Positions 25,181 to 35,071 of a stretch of 64,000 bases of DNA are shown one piece after another (the stretch's first letter is position 1; each line of letters opens with the position of its first letter). Source of the stretch: Fontivita pretiosa (GTDB lineage: Bacteria > Planctomycetota > Phycisphaerae > Tepidisphaerales > Tepidisphaeraceae); contig NZ_CP191258.1 in NCBI RefSeq assembly GCF_050410795.1, forward strand, positions 620,001-684,000. Reading direction: 5' to 3'. Both the position numbers and the translations under genes were made by a program. The notes beneath the pieces were generated by a model that saw nothing but the letters and a program-made list of their open reading frames with translations, was not told the origin of the DNA and ran no database searches.

Positions 25181-27316
25181 TCACGGCAGAATCTTGAACG
25201 ATTTCATGTCCGCGCCGTTCATTACGGCAATGGCGTTGATGATCAGCCAGATCCCCGCCGCCAGCGCCTCGCCAAAGATGATCCCCACGAACAGCGGGCG
25301 GGCCTTGAGGAACAGGCTCGATCCGCCAAAGCGGACGATCACCACCTTCGCCAGCCAGCCCAGGAAGATGCTGAACCACGCGTTGCCGACAAACGCACCG
25401 TAGCTGGCAACGTATCCGACTGGCAGCAGCGGCCAGCTTGTCCACCGCAACGATGCGAATTGAAGCCCTGCCGTCAGCAGCAGGCCGATCGTCACATGCA
25501 GCAGCCGGCTGTGTCGCCTGGGAATGTAGCTGTTGTTGGAATGGTAAACGACCGGCGGGGCGATGTCGCGCCGCGGAATGTAGCTGGCGCCGAAGTAATT
25601 CCCCTGCGGTTTGATGTCTTCGGTCAGCGGCGTCGGATACGAGTACTGACAATACAACGTTGATGCCGCCGCGATGACAAATCCAACCACCAGCGTCCAG
25701 GCGATGATCACACCCAGCCGTCGATGATGTCGCCGGGGCGATGTTGCATCGGCGGACTGATCCTGCTCGACATGCGCCGCGTGTGCGATTCCCAGCCCCG
25801 TGGCGGTGAAGCTCATGATGCTGTCGCGGGTCGTCAGCGGACCCAGGACCTGTCCGACGCTGGCAAAGTAGATGTCGCGACCGGTCCAGAAGCTTACCGG
25901 GAAGTTACTGTAAATCTGCGATGGAGCGATGCCGGCACGGTACAGCGGCAGACCGGTCTCCGCCACCACTCGCGCCACCACAAGGTGCGCCGTCAGGATC
26001 ACCACGATGATCAGGATGGCGATAAACACGTGTACACCCACCGCCAGCAGCCACGCCAGCATCACCGCCGTTCCACCAACCGCCACCCAGAATGGACCGC
26101 GGTAGCTGCGATCGCCGCCACTCAGACGCAGCGAATTGCTGATCACGCGCTTCCAGTGCTCGCGGCCGATCCAGAAAATCCCGGCCACAAACGCCACCAC
26201 CGCCCCCAGATGCTGATCCTGAAGCGCCGCCGATCCAAGCTCGGTGCCCCCGCGCATCCCGTACTGCACTTGGAACAGATTGATCAGAAAATACATCCCC
26301 CACAGGCTGAACGCCGCCTTGGACCGGATGAAGTACGTCACTCCGACGATGATGAACGAGATCGTCGCACGCTTGATCTTGTTGTCCAGAAATGACAGCG
26401 GCTGCCCCGGGGTGGGCTGCTCGGGAATGAATCCTCCGAAGTTGTATCCCAGTGGGATGGTCTCAAAGTGCTTGGGAAAGTAAATGGCCAGGGTATTCAG
26501 TGAGTGGATCGCGAAGACGCTGCACAGCCCGATCCACAACCAGGGGCTGCGGAACAGAGCATTCAGTCCCCTGCCCGGCGCCGGCGGCTCGATCAGCGCC
26601 GCCTGCACCTGAACCAGCGGAAAAGGCAGCCGCTCGTTCACGGCCCACTGATCGAAGACCAGCCGCGCGATCGCCGTCAGCGTCGCCAGCATGGCGATTC
26701 CGAATATACCCCACGCCAGCAGCGGAACGATCCACGCGCCCCATGGAATGCTCTGCCCCGCCGGAACACGCTGGTAAAACCACGTCACCACCGGATCGGA
26801 TCTGCCTTCGGCGATGCTCTCCACAGGAAACAGCCAGCGCGGCAGATCCATCTTCAGAAACGCGCGCCAGAACTGCTCATCGAACGTCCCGACGTGGAAC
26901 GGCGCCACCGGCATCGGGATGAAGAAGCGCATCAACCCCCAGTTGGGAATCCCGCAGGCCACCAGCGTCATCAGCAGGATCACCGCAAGCTCGCCGGTTC
27001 TCAGCGCGTATCGCGGCGCCCAGCGATGCAGCGGCGCGTTGATGCCGACGATCAGCAGAAACTCGATCAGCACTGCCGCCGCAGGCACGAAGCCGGTCAC
27101 CAGGCTCGTATCGGACAGGACAAAATCGTTGTAAGGCGTCAGGCCGCAAACCAGTCCCGCCGCCACCGTGCCGATGATCAGGCTCCGCAGGGTCAGGCCA
27201 TTGCCTTGTTCGCCGGCGGTCAATTGCCGCCCAAGCCCCGCCGCCACCGCGCGGTCCGTCGCCGCCGGCGATTCGTGAACATTCGTATCCGCGTTCGTTT
27301 GAGTCATGTCGGTCAT
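25181..27316 (-). CDS. Large polytopic membrane protein, DUF6785/oligopeptide-transporter-like
   Basis: 711 aa from ATG 27316; ATG 27307 is equally possible, and neither has a strong ribosome-binding site. At least 14 hydrophobic segments span the whole protein, with long loops such as PIPMPVAPFHVGTFDEQFWRA-type and QYGMRGGTELGS. It resembles, from memory, the DUF6784/DUF6785 proteins of planctomycetes and related phyla, distantly like OPT transporters. Substrate unknown; transport in the inner membrane is inference. A 149-bp spacer separates it from the toroid gene upstream, and the HNH gene follows. Confidence 0.75.
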   Translation of the reverse strand: MTDMTQTNADTNVHESPAATDRAVAAGLGRQLTAGEQGNGLTLRSLIIGTVAAGLVCGLTPYNDFVLSDTSLVTGFVPAAAVLIEFLLIVGINAPLHRWAPRYALRTGELAVILLMTLVACGIPNWGLMRFFIPMPVAPFHVGTFDEQFWRAFLKMDLPRWLFPVESIAEGRSDPVVTWFYQRVPAGQSIPWGAWIVPLLAWGIFGIAMLATLTAIARLVFDQWAVNERLPFPLVQVQAALIEPPAPGRGLNALFRSPWLWIGLCSVFAIHSLNTLAIYFPKHFETIPLGYNFGGFIPEQPTPGQPLSFLDNKIKRATISFIIVGVTYFIRSKAAFSLWGMYFLINLFQVQYGMRGGTELGSAALQDQHLGAVVAFVAGIFWIGREHWKRVISNSLRLSGGDRSYRGPFWVAVGGTAVMLAWLLAVGVHVFIAILIIVVILTAHLVVARVVAETGLPLYRAGIAPSQIYSNFPVSFWTGRDIYFASVGQVLGPLTTRDSIMSFTATGLGIAHAAHVEQDQSADATSPRRHHRRLGVIIAWTLVVGFVIAAASTLYCQYSYPTPLTEDIKPQGNYFGASYIPRRDIAPPVVYHSNNSYIPRRHSRLLHVTIGLLLTAGLQFASLRWTSWPLLPVGYVASYGAFVGNAWFSIFLGWLAKVVIVRFGGSSLFLKARPLFVGIIFGEALAAGIWLIINAIAVMNGADMKSFKILP

Positions 27317-27465
27317 GTAGACAACAGCGCATCGCAGGCACCGAATGCGTGCACCGGCGCGCCGGCGTGCAGTGTAGTCGAATCCTGCCCCCGCGGCCAT
27401 GCGCGGCAAGCTTCCCCGCGAAGGCAAAAACGCGCACGAAACTCCGTCGCCGCTGGCCCCCGCCT

Positions 27466-28497
27466 TTACGGTTGTTCGCCGGGCAACATGCTTCGGGGTG
27501 CAATCAGCGCCAGCACCGACATGCTCGTTGCGTACACCCGGCCGGGCTCTTCGGCGCTGCGGCTGGCCGGCCAGCCGCCGTCGCCCTGCTGGCTGGCCAG
27601 CAGGCGCTCGCGCGTCGCGTTCCACACACCCGCCCAGACATCCTCCCGATTCAGCAGCAGCGCGGCCCGAACCGTGTAATACGTCGCGTAGCAACTGAAT
27701 CGCGTCTGTTCGTTGACCGGACGCTCCAGCAGCAGCCTGGCCGCCGACGCAATCTCCGCACGGTCCATCGAGCCCGACAGCAGTCCCATCGTCACGATCC
27801 CCACCGCGTTGGTCGCCGCGGTGACCTCCGACCGCGGCTGGTAGGCAAATCCGCCCTGATCTTCGCGATAACACCGGCCCGCGTACGCCAGCGCGCGGTC
27901 AAAGCTCTCCTGCGGAACCTCGATCCCGATGCTCCGGGCCGAGCGAAGCGCCAGTACATTCCAGCCTGAAAGCGAAAGGTCGCTGTCGGCTGACTGCGGC
28001 TCGTAGCGCCATCCGCCAGCGTGCGGCGGCGGCTTGTGCACCTCCTGCGCCTTGAGAATCAACCACACGGCGCGCTGAACCGCCTGATGGATGCGTACCC
28101 GCCGCGATGCGTCCGGCTCCACGCCATACGCCTGGGCCAGCGCCAGCGTCACGATTCCCTGTCCATACATCCGGCTGCCGTCGGCGCGGCCGATGTAACC
28201 GTCCTGCGGCACCGCCTGCACCAGGTAGTCCGACGCGCGGCGCACGTGCAGACCGTAGCGGCCAAGCTCCGGCGTGTTCCCCGAGCTTAGAAATGCCAGC
28301 AGCGCCAGTCCGGTGCTGGCCAGTTTCGGCCCGCCGTCGTGGATCGCCCCATCGTCCTGCTGATGTCGCGCCAGAAAGGCCAGCCCAAGCTCCACCGCGC
28401 CGATGACGCGAGGATCCGAATCGTCCTGGGCCGCACGCGCAAAATCCCCGCTCTTCAGCAGGCTCACCGCCACGCACAGTGCGATCATCAACCGCAT
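27466..28497 (-). CDS. Exported alpha/alpha-toroid protein (prenyltransferase/squalene-oxidase repeat)
   Basis: 343 aa from ATG 28497, with GGAAAGG upstream. Residues 1-23 form a signal peptide (MRLMIALCVAVSLLKSGDFARA). The rest shows the repeated terpenoid-cyclase-type pattern: LAFLARHQQDDGAIHDGG, GYIGRADGSRMYGQGIVTLALAQAYG, LSLSGWNVLALRSARS and a closing LLASQQGDGGW. The catalytic DxDD of squalene cyclases is not seen, so an enzymatic role is doubtful. Secreted toroids of this kind are common beside planctomycete BatA/vWA clusters. It starts 5 bp after the stop of the 1308-aa gene, so it likely ends the operon. Confidence 0.82.
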   Translation of the reverse strand: MRLMIALCVAVSLLKSGDFARAAQDDSDPRVIGAVELGLAFLARHQQDDGAIHDGGPKLASTGLALLAFLSSGNTPELGRYGLHVRRASDYLVQAVPQDGYIGRADGSRMYGQGIVTLALAQAYGVEPDASRRVRIHQAVQRAVWLILKAQEVHKPPPHAGGWRYEPQSADSDLSLSGWNVLALRSARSIGIEVPQESFDRALAYAGRCYREDQGGFAYQPRSEVTAATNAVGIVTMGLLSGSMDRAEIASAARLLLERPVNEQTRFSCYATYYTVRAALLLNREDVWAGVWNATRERLLASQQGDGGWPASRSAEEPGRVYATSMSVLALIAPRSMLPGEQP

Positions 28498-28502
28498 CAC
28501 AG

Positions 28503-31500
28503 CTACCTTTCCGGCGCCCCGGCGCCCGGAACGCCCGAATCCGCCGCCTGGCCCAGCGCCTGGAAGTACGCGCGCAACGCCTGCTGGTATCCCGGCGGGT
28601 CGGGTTCGCGAACGCCGGCCACCAGATCCTCGCCGCGCCACTGCCGCAGCCGGCTCCATTCGCGCGCCGTGGCTGCGCCGATGCCCTGCCCGCCGCCGCT
28701 GCGTTGCTCACTCGATACGCCATACCAGCGGAAGATCGACGCCATCGAACCCAGGCCGGCAAGTCGGGCCGCCGCGGCGCGATGGATCGAGTCGTCCCAC
28801 GCCCGGGCCAACGCCTCCAGCACACTCGCCTGCGCCTGTTTCGCCTGCGAGCCGGGCCGTTCGGTGGTCTGATCGGCAACGGATTGCGTGGAGGGCATCG
28901 TCGCGCCGGCTGATCCGGAGTGCAGTGGCTGAGCCTGCGCATCCAGCGCCATCGCCGCCTCCTGGGCAAACCACCTGGCCGCCACCAGCGGATCGCGCTC
29001 CAGCAACGACTGCCGCGCGGTGCGCAGGCCATCCTGCGCCGCGGCCGTTGCGCGCCTCGCCTCGGCTGTTGCTCGATAGACCGCCTCGACATCACGCGCG
29101 TCGATCGCATCCCGCACCCGCAGCAGTGCAGGGCTGAGCTGCTGCTGCATCGGCTCAACCGCCACTGTTGTCTCCGGCGCAAATGCGCTCAGTTGCCGGG
29201 CGAGCTGGGCAAGCGCTTCGTCGTCGATGGCGCGGCCAGCATCGTCCAGCCAGTACCAGGCTTCGTTGGCCTGATCCTGTGCCGCCGCAGCCGCACGCTG
29301 CGCCGCGGCTCGCTGCTCCACCGCCGCACGCTCCGCCTGCCGCCACACCTGCGACGCCCGCGACTGCGTCTGTCCGGCCCAGTCGGCGATCTGTTCGACC
29401 CGACCCAGCCGCTGCGGAAGCTCCGCCAGCAGTTCCTGCGTCTGACCAATCAGTGCCAGCGCCTGGCTTCGCGAGTCGCTGCCCGCCGGCGGCGTGTCGC
29501 CACCGCGCAATTGCTCGATCTTCACCGCCAGCTCACGCTGCTGCTTGTGACGAAGCTGAACAGGTGCACGCGCGACCCGCTCGATGGATCCGGCAGGCTC
29601 CTGCTCATGCTGGATCTGCTGCTGTTCAGCGGTAAGTTGATCGATCTGCCTGGCCTTTTGGACTTCGCGCTGGATGCGATGTCTGGCGCGAGGCGAGGCC
29701 GCGAAGAGCTGCGCATCGATCGCCGCCGCCTCGTCGTAGCGTCGCTGTCCGGTCAGGGCGGCGGCGTCCATCGCGCGTTGTGGCGCCTGCCAGGAATCGG
29801 CCCCGATGTCGGCAGCAAACTCCCCTGACTCTCCTGCCCAGGCGCGCATCGCCTGCCGCGCGCGTTCGGCCGCGGCGCGCGTCTGCTCATCCTCGCCGCG
29901 GTCCTCGCGCGCCTCATCCGGCTCGCGCAGCTCATGCTCCCGCAGGATCGCCGCCAGCGCACTGACGTACAAAAGCCGCGCGGCGCCGGGCGCCGGGTTC
30001 GCCTCGGCACCGCCCGGATTCCCCGCCCAGACCAGCGCATCGATCGTGCGCGCCGCACGCGACGCCAGTTGCAGATCACGCGCCAGAACCAGGTTCGCAT
30101 CGCGACGCACCGCCTGCGCCTGCGATGCCGTCGCCAGGCGCTCGGCCAGATGCTCGCGATGCGGACGCGCGGCAGTCGCCCATTGCCTGGCCGCCTGCAC
30201 GTAATCCACCGCCCGCCGCGACGCCGCGATCTGCCTGGCGCCCAGCATGCGGGCACGAAGCAAAAGCTCCAGGTCCGCGGCGTCGGCGGCGACCTGCACT
30301 GCCGCCGCCTGCTCGTGCATCTGCTGCCGCATTCTTCGGATCGCGGCACTGAGCAGTTCGCTGTCCAGCAGTCCGGGGGACTGCCTGGCCCTGTGCTCCA
30401 GCGCCGCCAGAGCCAGGTGCGTGCCGAGCATCGCCTCGGCCGCCAGTCCACGCCACAGACTCTCCAGATCATCCGCCAGCTTGCCTGAACGTTGCCCCGC
30501 CGCGGCAACCGCCCGGCGAATCTGGGCAAGCTCCTGCTCATTGGCGGCACCGGCGGCATCGATGCACAGTTGCTCGAGACTGGAGGCCTGTACCTGAGCT
30601 TCGTCGGCCAGCGATTCCAGGATGAGCGCGCGATCGGCCGCACTGGCGCCCACCGTGGCGCGCAGGATCGCGCGAACCGCCAGCGTGGCGGATTCGGCGG
30701 CCTGACTGAGGTAGCGGGACACGCGCCTGGCGGCCTCGGAACTGGGCGTGTCTGCCGCGACGGGTGAGCGGGCCAGCAATCCGCCGGCCGAATCCAGCGC
30801 CGCGCCGACCGCCTCAGCTAGCTGCGTCGCCTCGCCAAGCTCGGCAATCGCCCGCCGCTGTTCCGGATCAACCGCCAGCGGAGCGATCAGAACCTGATAT
30901 GAATTGCCCACCGTGACCTGCCCGGCGCGATCGGTGGCGGCCAGCGTGATCGTCATCACATCCCCGATCGACACGTGGTACGCCGCCAGATCCACCTCAA
31001 ACGTCTCATCGCATCGCCGGGGATCCGGGCCAATCTCCAGCGGCCTGACGGCCGCGGGCCGGCGATTGACCTGGATGCGAGCCTCCACACTCGCCAGCCC
31101 ATAGTCGTCCGCCGCCTGGTACGTCAATCTCACGATGTCGCGCGGTCGCAGAAGCGACAGGGCGTCGGGAGGAAGCAAACGGGCGATCGGAGGATGATCG
31201 GGAATGGCGCGGATCGCGATCGCCTGCGACACGCCCCCCAGCACTCCGCGATCGCTCAGAAGCTCGACCTCGTAGCTGGTGTCCCGCACGATCCTGAAGC
31301 TGACCTGCCGGGCAGCCGGATCGCTCGTCGGCGATGAGGCCATTCGCCGACCATCAATCGTGAACCATGCATCCTTCAATGGCTCGGAAGCCACTACGGT
31401 AACGCTGGCCAAAGTCCCCACCGGCGCTTCGATCTGGCCTGTGGGGCTGCTCAGAGTCAGCGGCTGGCCGGCGACGTAGTCAGGATACGTCAGCATGATG

Positions 31501-32429
31501 CGAAACTCGCGGACGATCGGACGGCGAAGCACGCGCAGCAGGAACGGCCCGGCGGCGGCGTCGCCCCCGCGCACCTGATAGGTCAGATCCCGCCAGATGG
31601 CGGGGATCGTGTACTCGAAGACGGCGGTCGCAGCGTCGGGTGGATCCGCCGAATCACGGACCGCGGACATGCCAACCGACGTCCAGGTCTTTCCGCCGTC
31701 ACTGCTGGTTCGCAGCAGAACCGTGCTTGTGGACAATCGCGACGCGCTCACTCGCACCGTCAGCGGCTTGCCTTCGACCACATCACAGGAGCCGGGCTGG
31801 ACACTCAACCGCGTGGTGGTGGCCGGGGCGATCTCGGCCAGCGGCAGAAGCTGCCGGGCGATCAGCCGCGGCAGATCCAGTTGCCGGATCGGACAAAGCG
31901 ACACAAGCAGCACTGCCGCCGCCCCCGCCGCCGCCCACACGCGCAGCACCGGCCGCACTGGCGCCAGTTCACGAACATCCCCATCCTCTCGAATACGCTG
32001 CTCGACGTCCGAGCACAACTGTCGAACAAGCTGGGAGGAAGCGCCGGTGGCGGCGCCGGTCCCGGCGGCCAGGAGCTGCGATACCACCGTCGCCAGCGAC
32101 TCATTGAACCGCGGGTCGCGCCGTTCCATTTCCTGCGCCGCAGCCAGCCAGTCGGTATGCCGGCGCCGCAGCAGTAATCGCCGAATCGACGGCCCCAACA
32201 CCAGCGACACGCCCAGCAGCAACACCATCAGCAGCGCCAGCCGCATTGCCGGTGCAAGGGCCATCAGCCGATCCATCAGCCCCCACAGCAGCAGCCAACT
32301 GGCCGCCAGCAGCGTCGCCCGCCCTGCTGCACGCGCCACCGCCAGCCAACGACGACGCCGCACGAAACGCCAGAGATGCTCGGCGATTGCTTCAGGCAGC
32401 GGGCTGGCACTGTGATCAAACCGGTTCAT
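28503..32429 (-). CDS. DUF4175-like membrane protein with long coiled-coil region
   Basis: 1308 aa. ATG 32429 overlaps the upstream stop as ATGA. Three membrane helices lie in the first 180 residues (about 40-60, 65-85, 165-185). Then come Ig-like beta domains to about 470, with segments such as RLSVQPGSCDVVEGKPLTVRV, FRIMLTYPDYVAGQPL and VRLTYQAADDYGLASVEARI. The remaining 800 residues are Ala/Gln/Arg-rich helices, probably coiled coil, in the periplasm. This is the usual architecture of the large DUF4175-type member of MoxR/BatA clusters. No catalytic motif is seen; a scaffold role is inference. Confidence 0.78.
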   Translation of the reverse strand: MNRFDHSASPLPEAIAEHLWRFVRRRRWLAVARAAGRATLLAASWLLLWGLMDRLMALAPAMRLALLMVLLLGVSLVLGPSIRRLLLRRRHTDWLAAAQEMERRDPRFNESLATVVSQLLAAGTGAATGASSQLVRQLCSDVEQRIREDGDVRELAPVRPVLRVWAAAGAAAVLLVSLCPIRQLDLPRLIARQLLPLAEIAPATTTRLSVQPGSCDVVEGKPLTVRVSASRLSTSTVLLRTSSDGGKTWTSVGMSAVRDSADPPDAATAVFEYTIPAIWRDLTYQVRGGDAAAGPFLLRVLRRPIVREFRIMLTYPDYVAGQPLTLSSPTGQIEAPVGTLASVTVVASEPLKDAWFTIDGRRMASSPTSDPAARQVSFRIVRDTSYEVELLSDRGVLGGVSQAIAIRAIPDHPPIARLLPPDALSLLRPRDIVRLTYQAADDYGLASVEARIQVNRRPAAVRPLEIGPDPRRCDETFEVDLAAYHVSIGDVMTITLAATDRAGQVTVGNSYQVLIAPLAVDPEQRRAIAELGEATQLAEAVGAALDSAGGLLARSPVAADTPSSEAARRVSRYLSQAAESATLAVRAILRATVGASAADRALILESLADEAQVQASSLEQLCIDAAGAANEQELAQIRRAVAAAGQRSGKLADDLESLWRGLAAEAMLGTHLALAALEHRARQSPGLLDSELLSAAIRRMRQQMHEQAAAVQVAADAADLELLLRARMLGARQIAASRRAVDYVQAARQWATAARPHREHLAERLATASQAQAVRRDANLVLARDLQLASRAARTIDALVWAGNPGGAEANPAPGAARLLYVSALAAILREHELREPDEAREDRGEDEQTRAAAERARQAMRAWAGESGEFAADIGADSWQAPQRAMDAAALTGQRRYDEAAAIDAQLFAASPRARHRIQREVQKARQIDQLTAEQQQIQHEQEPAGSIERVARAPVQLRHKQQRELAVKIEQLRGGDTPPAGSDSRSQALALIGQTQELLAELPQRLGRVEQIADWAGQTQSRASQVWRQAERAAVEQRAAAQRAAAAAQDQANEAWYWLDDAGRAIDDEALAQLARQLSAFAPETTVAVEPMQQQLSPALLRVRDAIDARDVEAVYRATAEARRATAAAQDGLRTARQSLLERDPLVAARWFAQEAAMALDAQAQPLHSGSAGATMPSTQSVADQTTERPGSQAKQAQASVLEALARAWDDSIHRAAAARLAGLGSMASIFRWYGVSSEQRSGGGQGIGAATAREWSRLRQWRGEDLVAGVREPDPPGYQQALRAYFQALGQAADSGVPGAGAPER

Positions 32430-35071
32430 GCCAAGCCCACCTTTCTGCGGATCGACCACTCGGCGCCCAGACACCCCAGCACAAACAGAAACAGATACGG
32501 GCTGTCCCACAGGCTCAACTCGGCGTAGCGGCGTTGCTCGGCCTGGCGGGCGGCGTGCAGCCGCTGCGGCAGCGTGGCGATCTCGCCCAGGGCCAGCACC
32601 TCTGCCCGCTGTCCGAGCAGACGCCTCAGGCTCGACGGATCGGCGCTGACGTCGCGCATCTCCTGCTCATCACTGATTGCGACGTGTACGGGCAGCGAAA
32701 CCGACAATTCGCCATCATCGGCGGTCATGCGAAGCTCGTATTCGCCAGCGGACAGATCTGTGATCGTCGTCTCCCAGCGATCGCCCATCGCCGGCGAAAG
32801 CAGTTGAGCGCGGTGCAGGACATCGTCGCGGTAGATCTCCAGCAAAGGCGCCGATCCCTCGAACTGTGTGACCCGCACCCGCACGTGCAGCGGCTGGCCC
32901 GGCTCCACCCGCAGCCTCTGCACGTCCAGCGCCAATTCGCCATCGCGCGCGGCGTAAGGCTCGGGCGCGGCATGGCGAATCAACTGAAGCCAGAACCGAT
33001 CCCTGGCCCGTTCCGGCAACGCCGCACGCCATCGCCAAAGCTCGTTGAGCCCCAGCACCAGCACGCGCCCGGCGCCCAGGCGGCTTTCGGTCAGCACGGC
33101 AGAGCCGGTCTGGTCTTCCACCAGCAGCGCCCGCACGCCGGCCTTCAGCGGTTGCGGCATCGCCAGCAGCGAAAACACCGGCGGCAGATTGTTCCAGCGT
33201 GATTGATTCAATTGCGGATCATCCGAGAGCCTCAACACATCGCCCAGCTCGAAGTCGCCGGGAACGATGCGGAACATCGGCTGCTCTCCCGGCCAGACGC
33301 GCCACGCCGGGCGCGCATCGCCGCGCCAAGGCAACATCGTCGCCGCCAGCGGATGCCAGGCATACCCGTCGATCACGTTGGTGTCGCCGAGGATCAGGAT
33401 CGCACTGCCGCCGCGATCGTTGATCAGCCGGCTGAGCGCGTCCCACTGCCCCGCATCCAGCGCATCGGTGGGCACATCGCACAAGATCACCACGTCCTGC
33501 TGAAGCAGATGGTCCGCGGACATGCGCAGCGGCCTGACACTTCCGAAAACCAGTTGCTCGGTGGTGTCGAATCCGATCGCGTCCATCAGCGCACGGCGGA
33601 GGAACTGATAATCCCACGTCGCAACCCCGCCGATCAATCCCACGCGAACCGGCTCGGCGATGACTTTAACGTCCCGGTGAACCGTGTTGTTGGCCAGCGT
33701 GATCTCACCCTCCAGCGGCGAGACCGTGATGCTCAGCTCCCTTGGTCCGGGTTGATCCAGCCGCAGCGGCAGTTCGACGTGAGCAAGCTGCTGTTCGAAT
33801 CGTGCCTGCCTGACGACGCGCTGCTGACCATCGGAGACTGAGACCTCCGCAGTGATCGCATCTGGGGCGGAGGCGCGATCACTGGCGGCACGAACATCGA
33901 CTCGAACCAGGATCGTCTCGCCGACGAAGGCGCGTTCCGGCAGCGACACCCGCTGGATCGACAGGTCGCGGTTCACCGCCGACCCCACCAGCACGCCGTA
34001 GGTTACGCTGTCCAGCGTGAACGGCGGCACGCCCGCGGTCTGCTCCTGGGTGACCTGACGCCCGTCGCTGAACACGATCAGGGCACTCAATGGGCGCATC
34101 CCCAGCCTCTGCCGCAGGTCGCGAATCGCCCCGCCCAGGTCGCTGCCCGTGCCATCGGCGTCCAGTTGGTCGATCGGCAGATCGATCGGACGAAGCCCTT
34201 CGCCTTCGCCGCCGAATCCGAACACCAGCACCGGCCCCTGCCGTGCCAGCCGGGCGATCAGCCCTTCAGGCCCGTTCAGCGCCCGGCGAACCAGCTCGCA
34301 GCGGCTCAGTCCGGCCAGCTCGTCACAGGCGGCGCGCACCTGCGGACTGGTAGCGTAGAGCTGCTGATCAGATCGGGATTGAATCTTTTCGAGCTGTTCA
34401 AGGACGCCTGCGATCCGAACCGCCACTGCACGTGACCAGGCGTCGGCGGAGGCGGCCGGCTCAGCCACCAGCGCCGTAAGCTGCGAGCGCATCGCGGCAC
34501 GCTGCGCCGTCTCCACAGACTGCAGCGATGAAACCTGCTCCGCCAGCTCGTCGGCCTGTGCCGCGAACGCCTGGCGGCTTTGACCCAGGTGCTGCTCGGC
34601 CGACTCGATGCCGCGACCCGAGACGCGGGCGTAGTCCAGCTCGCTGAAGGCGCGGCTCACTTCGTCGGCCAAATGACGAAGACTCAGTACGCCCTGGCGG
34701 AGATCTTCGATGTCGCGGGGCCTGGCGCCGGCGGGCAGCGTACCCAATGCATCCGCCAGTTGCACCAGCATCTGCGCGCGCGTGGAAGACGAGGCAGGAA
34801 GCGGATCCACCACGGTCATGCTTTTGGACTGATCCACCAGCACCACGGCCACGCCTCGCTGCTCGTCCTCCAGCGAGCGCAGCACCACCGGACGCAGAAT
34901 GCACAATCCCAGCACCCCCAGCGCCAACGCCCGCAGCCCCAGCAGCAGCCACCACCACGGCGCCGGCACGGGCCTGAGCTGCGGACGATACAGCCACACC
35001 ACCGCCGTCAGACCCACCGCCAGGATCAGCATCGACAGCCAAAGCAGTTGCGGTGACTGAAAGCGGATCAT
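32426..35071 (-). CDS. Membrane vWA-domain protein (VWA/glutamine-amidotransferase-like)
   Basis: 881 aa. Two N-terminal helices (about 9-28 and 38-62) precede a von Willebrand A domain whose metal site reads VDQSKSM, an intact D-x-S-x-S. A helical insertion at about 105-260 interrupts the vWA fold, which resumes with LIVFSDGRQVT. Later parts (VRVGLIGGVATWDYQFLRRAL, VVILCDVPTDAL, SAILILGDTN) resemble the class I amidotransferase-like domain of BatA-associated proteins, without a visible catalytic Cys-His-Glu. A final hydrophobic helix (SPYLFLFVLGCLGAEWSI) ends the protein. Both ends overlap neighbours by ATGA. Confidence 0.82.
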   Translation of the reverse strand: MIRFQSPQLLWLSMLILAVGLTAVVWLYRPQLRPVPAPWWWLLLGLRALALGVLGLCILRPVVLRSLEDEQRGVAVVLVDQSKSMTVVDPLPASSSTRAQMLVQLADALGTLPAGARPRDIEDLRQGVLSLRHLADEVSRAFSELDYARVSGRGIESAEQHLGQSRQAFAAQADELAEQVSSLQSVETAQRAAMRSQLTALVAEPAASADAWSRAVAVRIAGVLEQLEKIQSRSDQQLYATSPQVRAACDELAGLSRCELVRRALNGPEGLIARLARQGPVLVFGFGGEGEGLRPIDLPIDQLDADGTGSDLGGAIRDLRQRLGMRPLSALIVFSDGRQVTQEQTAGVPPFTLDSVTYGVLVGSAVNRDLSIQRVSLPERAFVGETILVRVDVRAASDRASAPDAITAEVSVSDGQQRVVRQARFEQQLAHVELPLRLDQPGPRELSITVSPLEGEITLANNTVHRDVKVIAEPVRVGLIGGVATWDYQFLRRALMDAIGFDTTEQLVFGSVRPLRMSADHLLQQDVVILCDVPTDALDAGQWDALSRLINDRGGSAILILGDTNVIDGYAWHPLAATMLPWRGDARPAWRVWPGEQPMFRIVPGDFELGDVLRLSDDPQLNQSRWNNLPPVFSLLAMPQPLKAGVRALLVEDQTGSAVLTESRLGAGRVLVLGLNELWRWRAALPERARDRFWLQLIRHAAPEPYAARDGELALDVQRLRVEPGQPLHVRVRVTQFEGSAPLLEIYRDDVLHRAQLLSPAMGDRWETTITDLSAGEYELRMTADDGELSVSLPVHVAISDEQEMRDVSADPSSLRRLLGQRAEVLALGEIATLPQRLHAARQAEQRRYAELSLWDSPYLFLFVLGCLGAEWSIRRKVGLA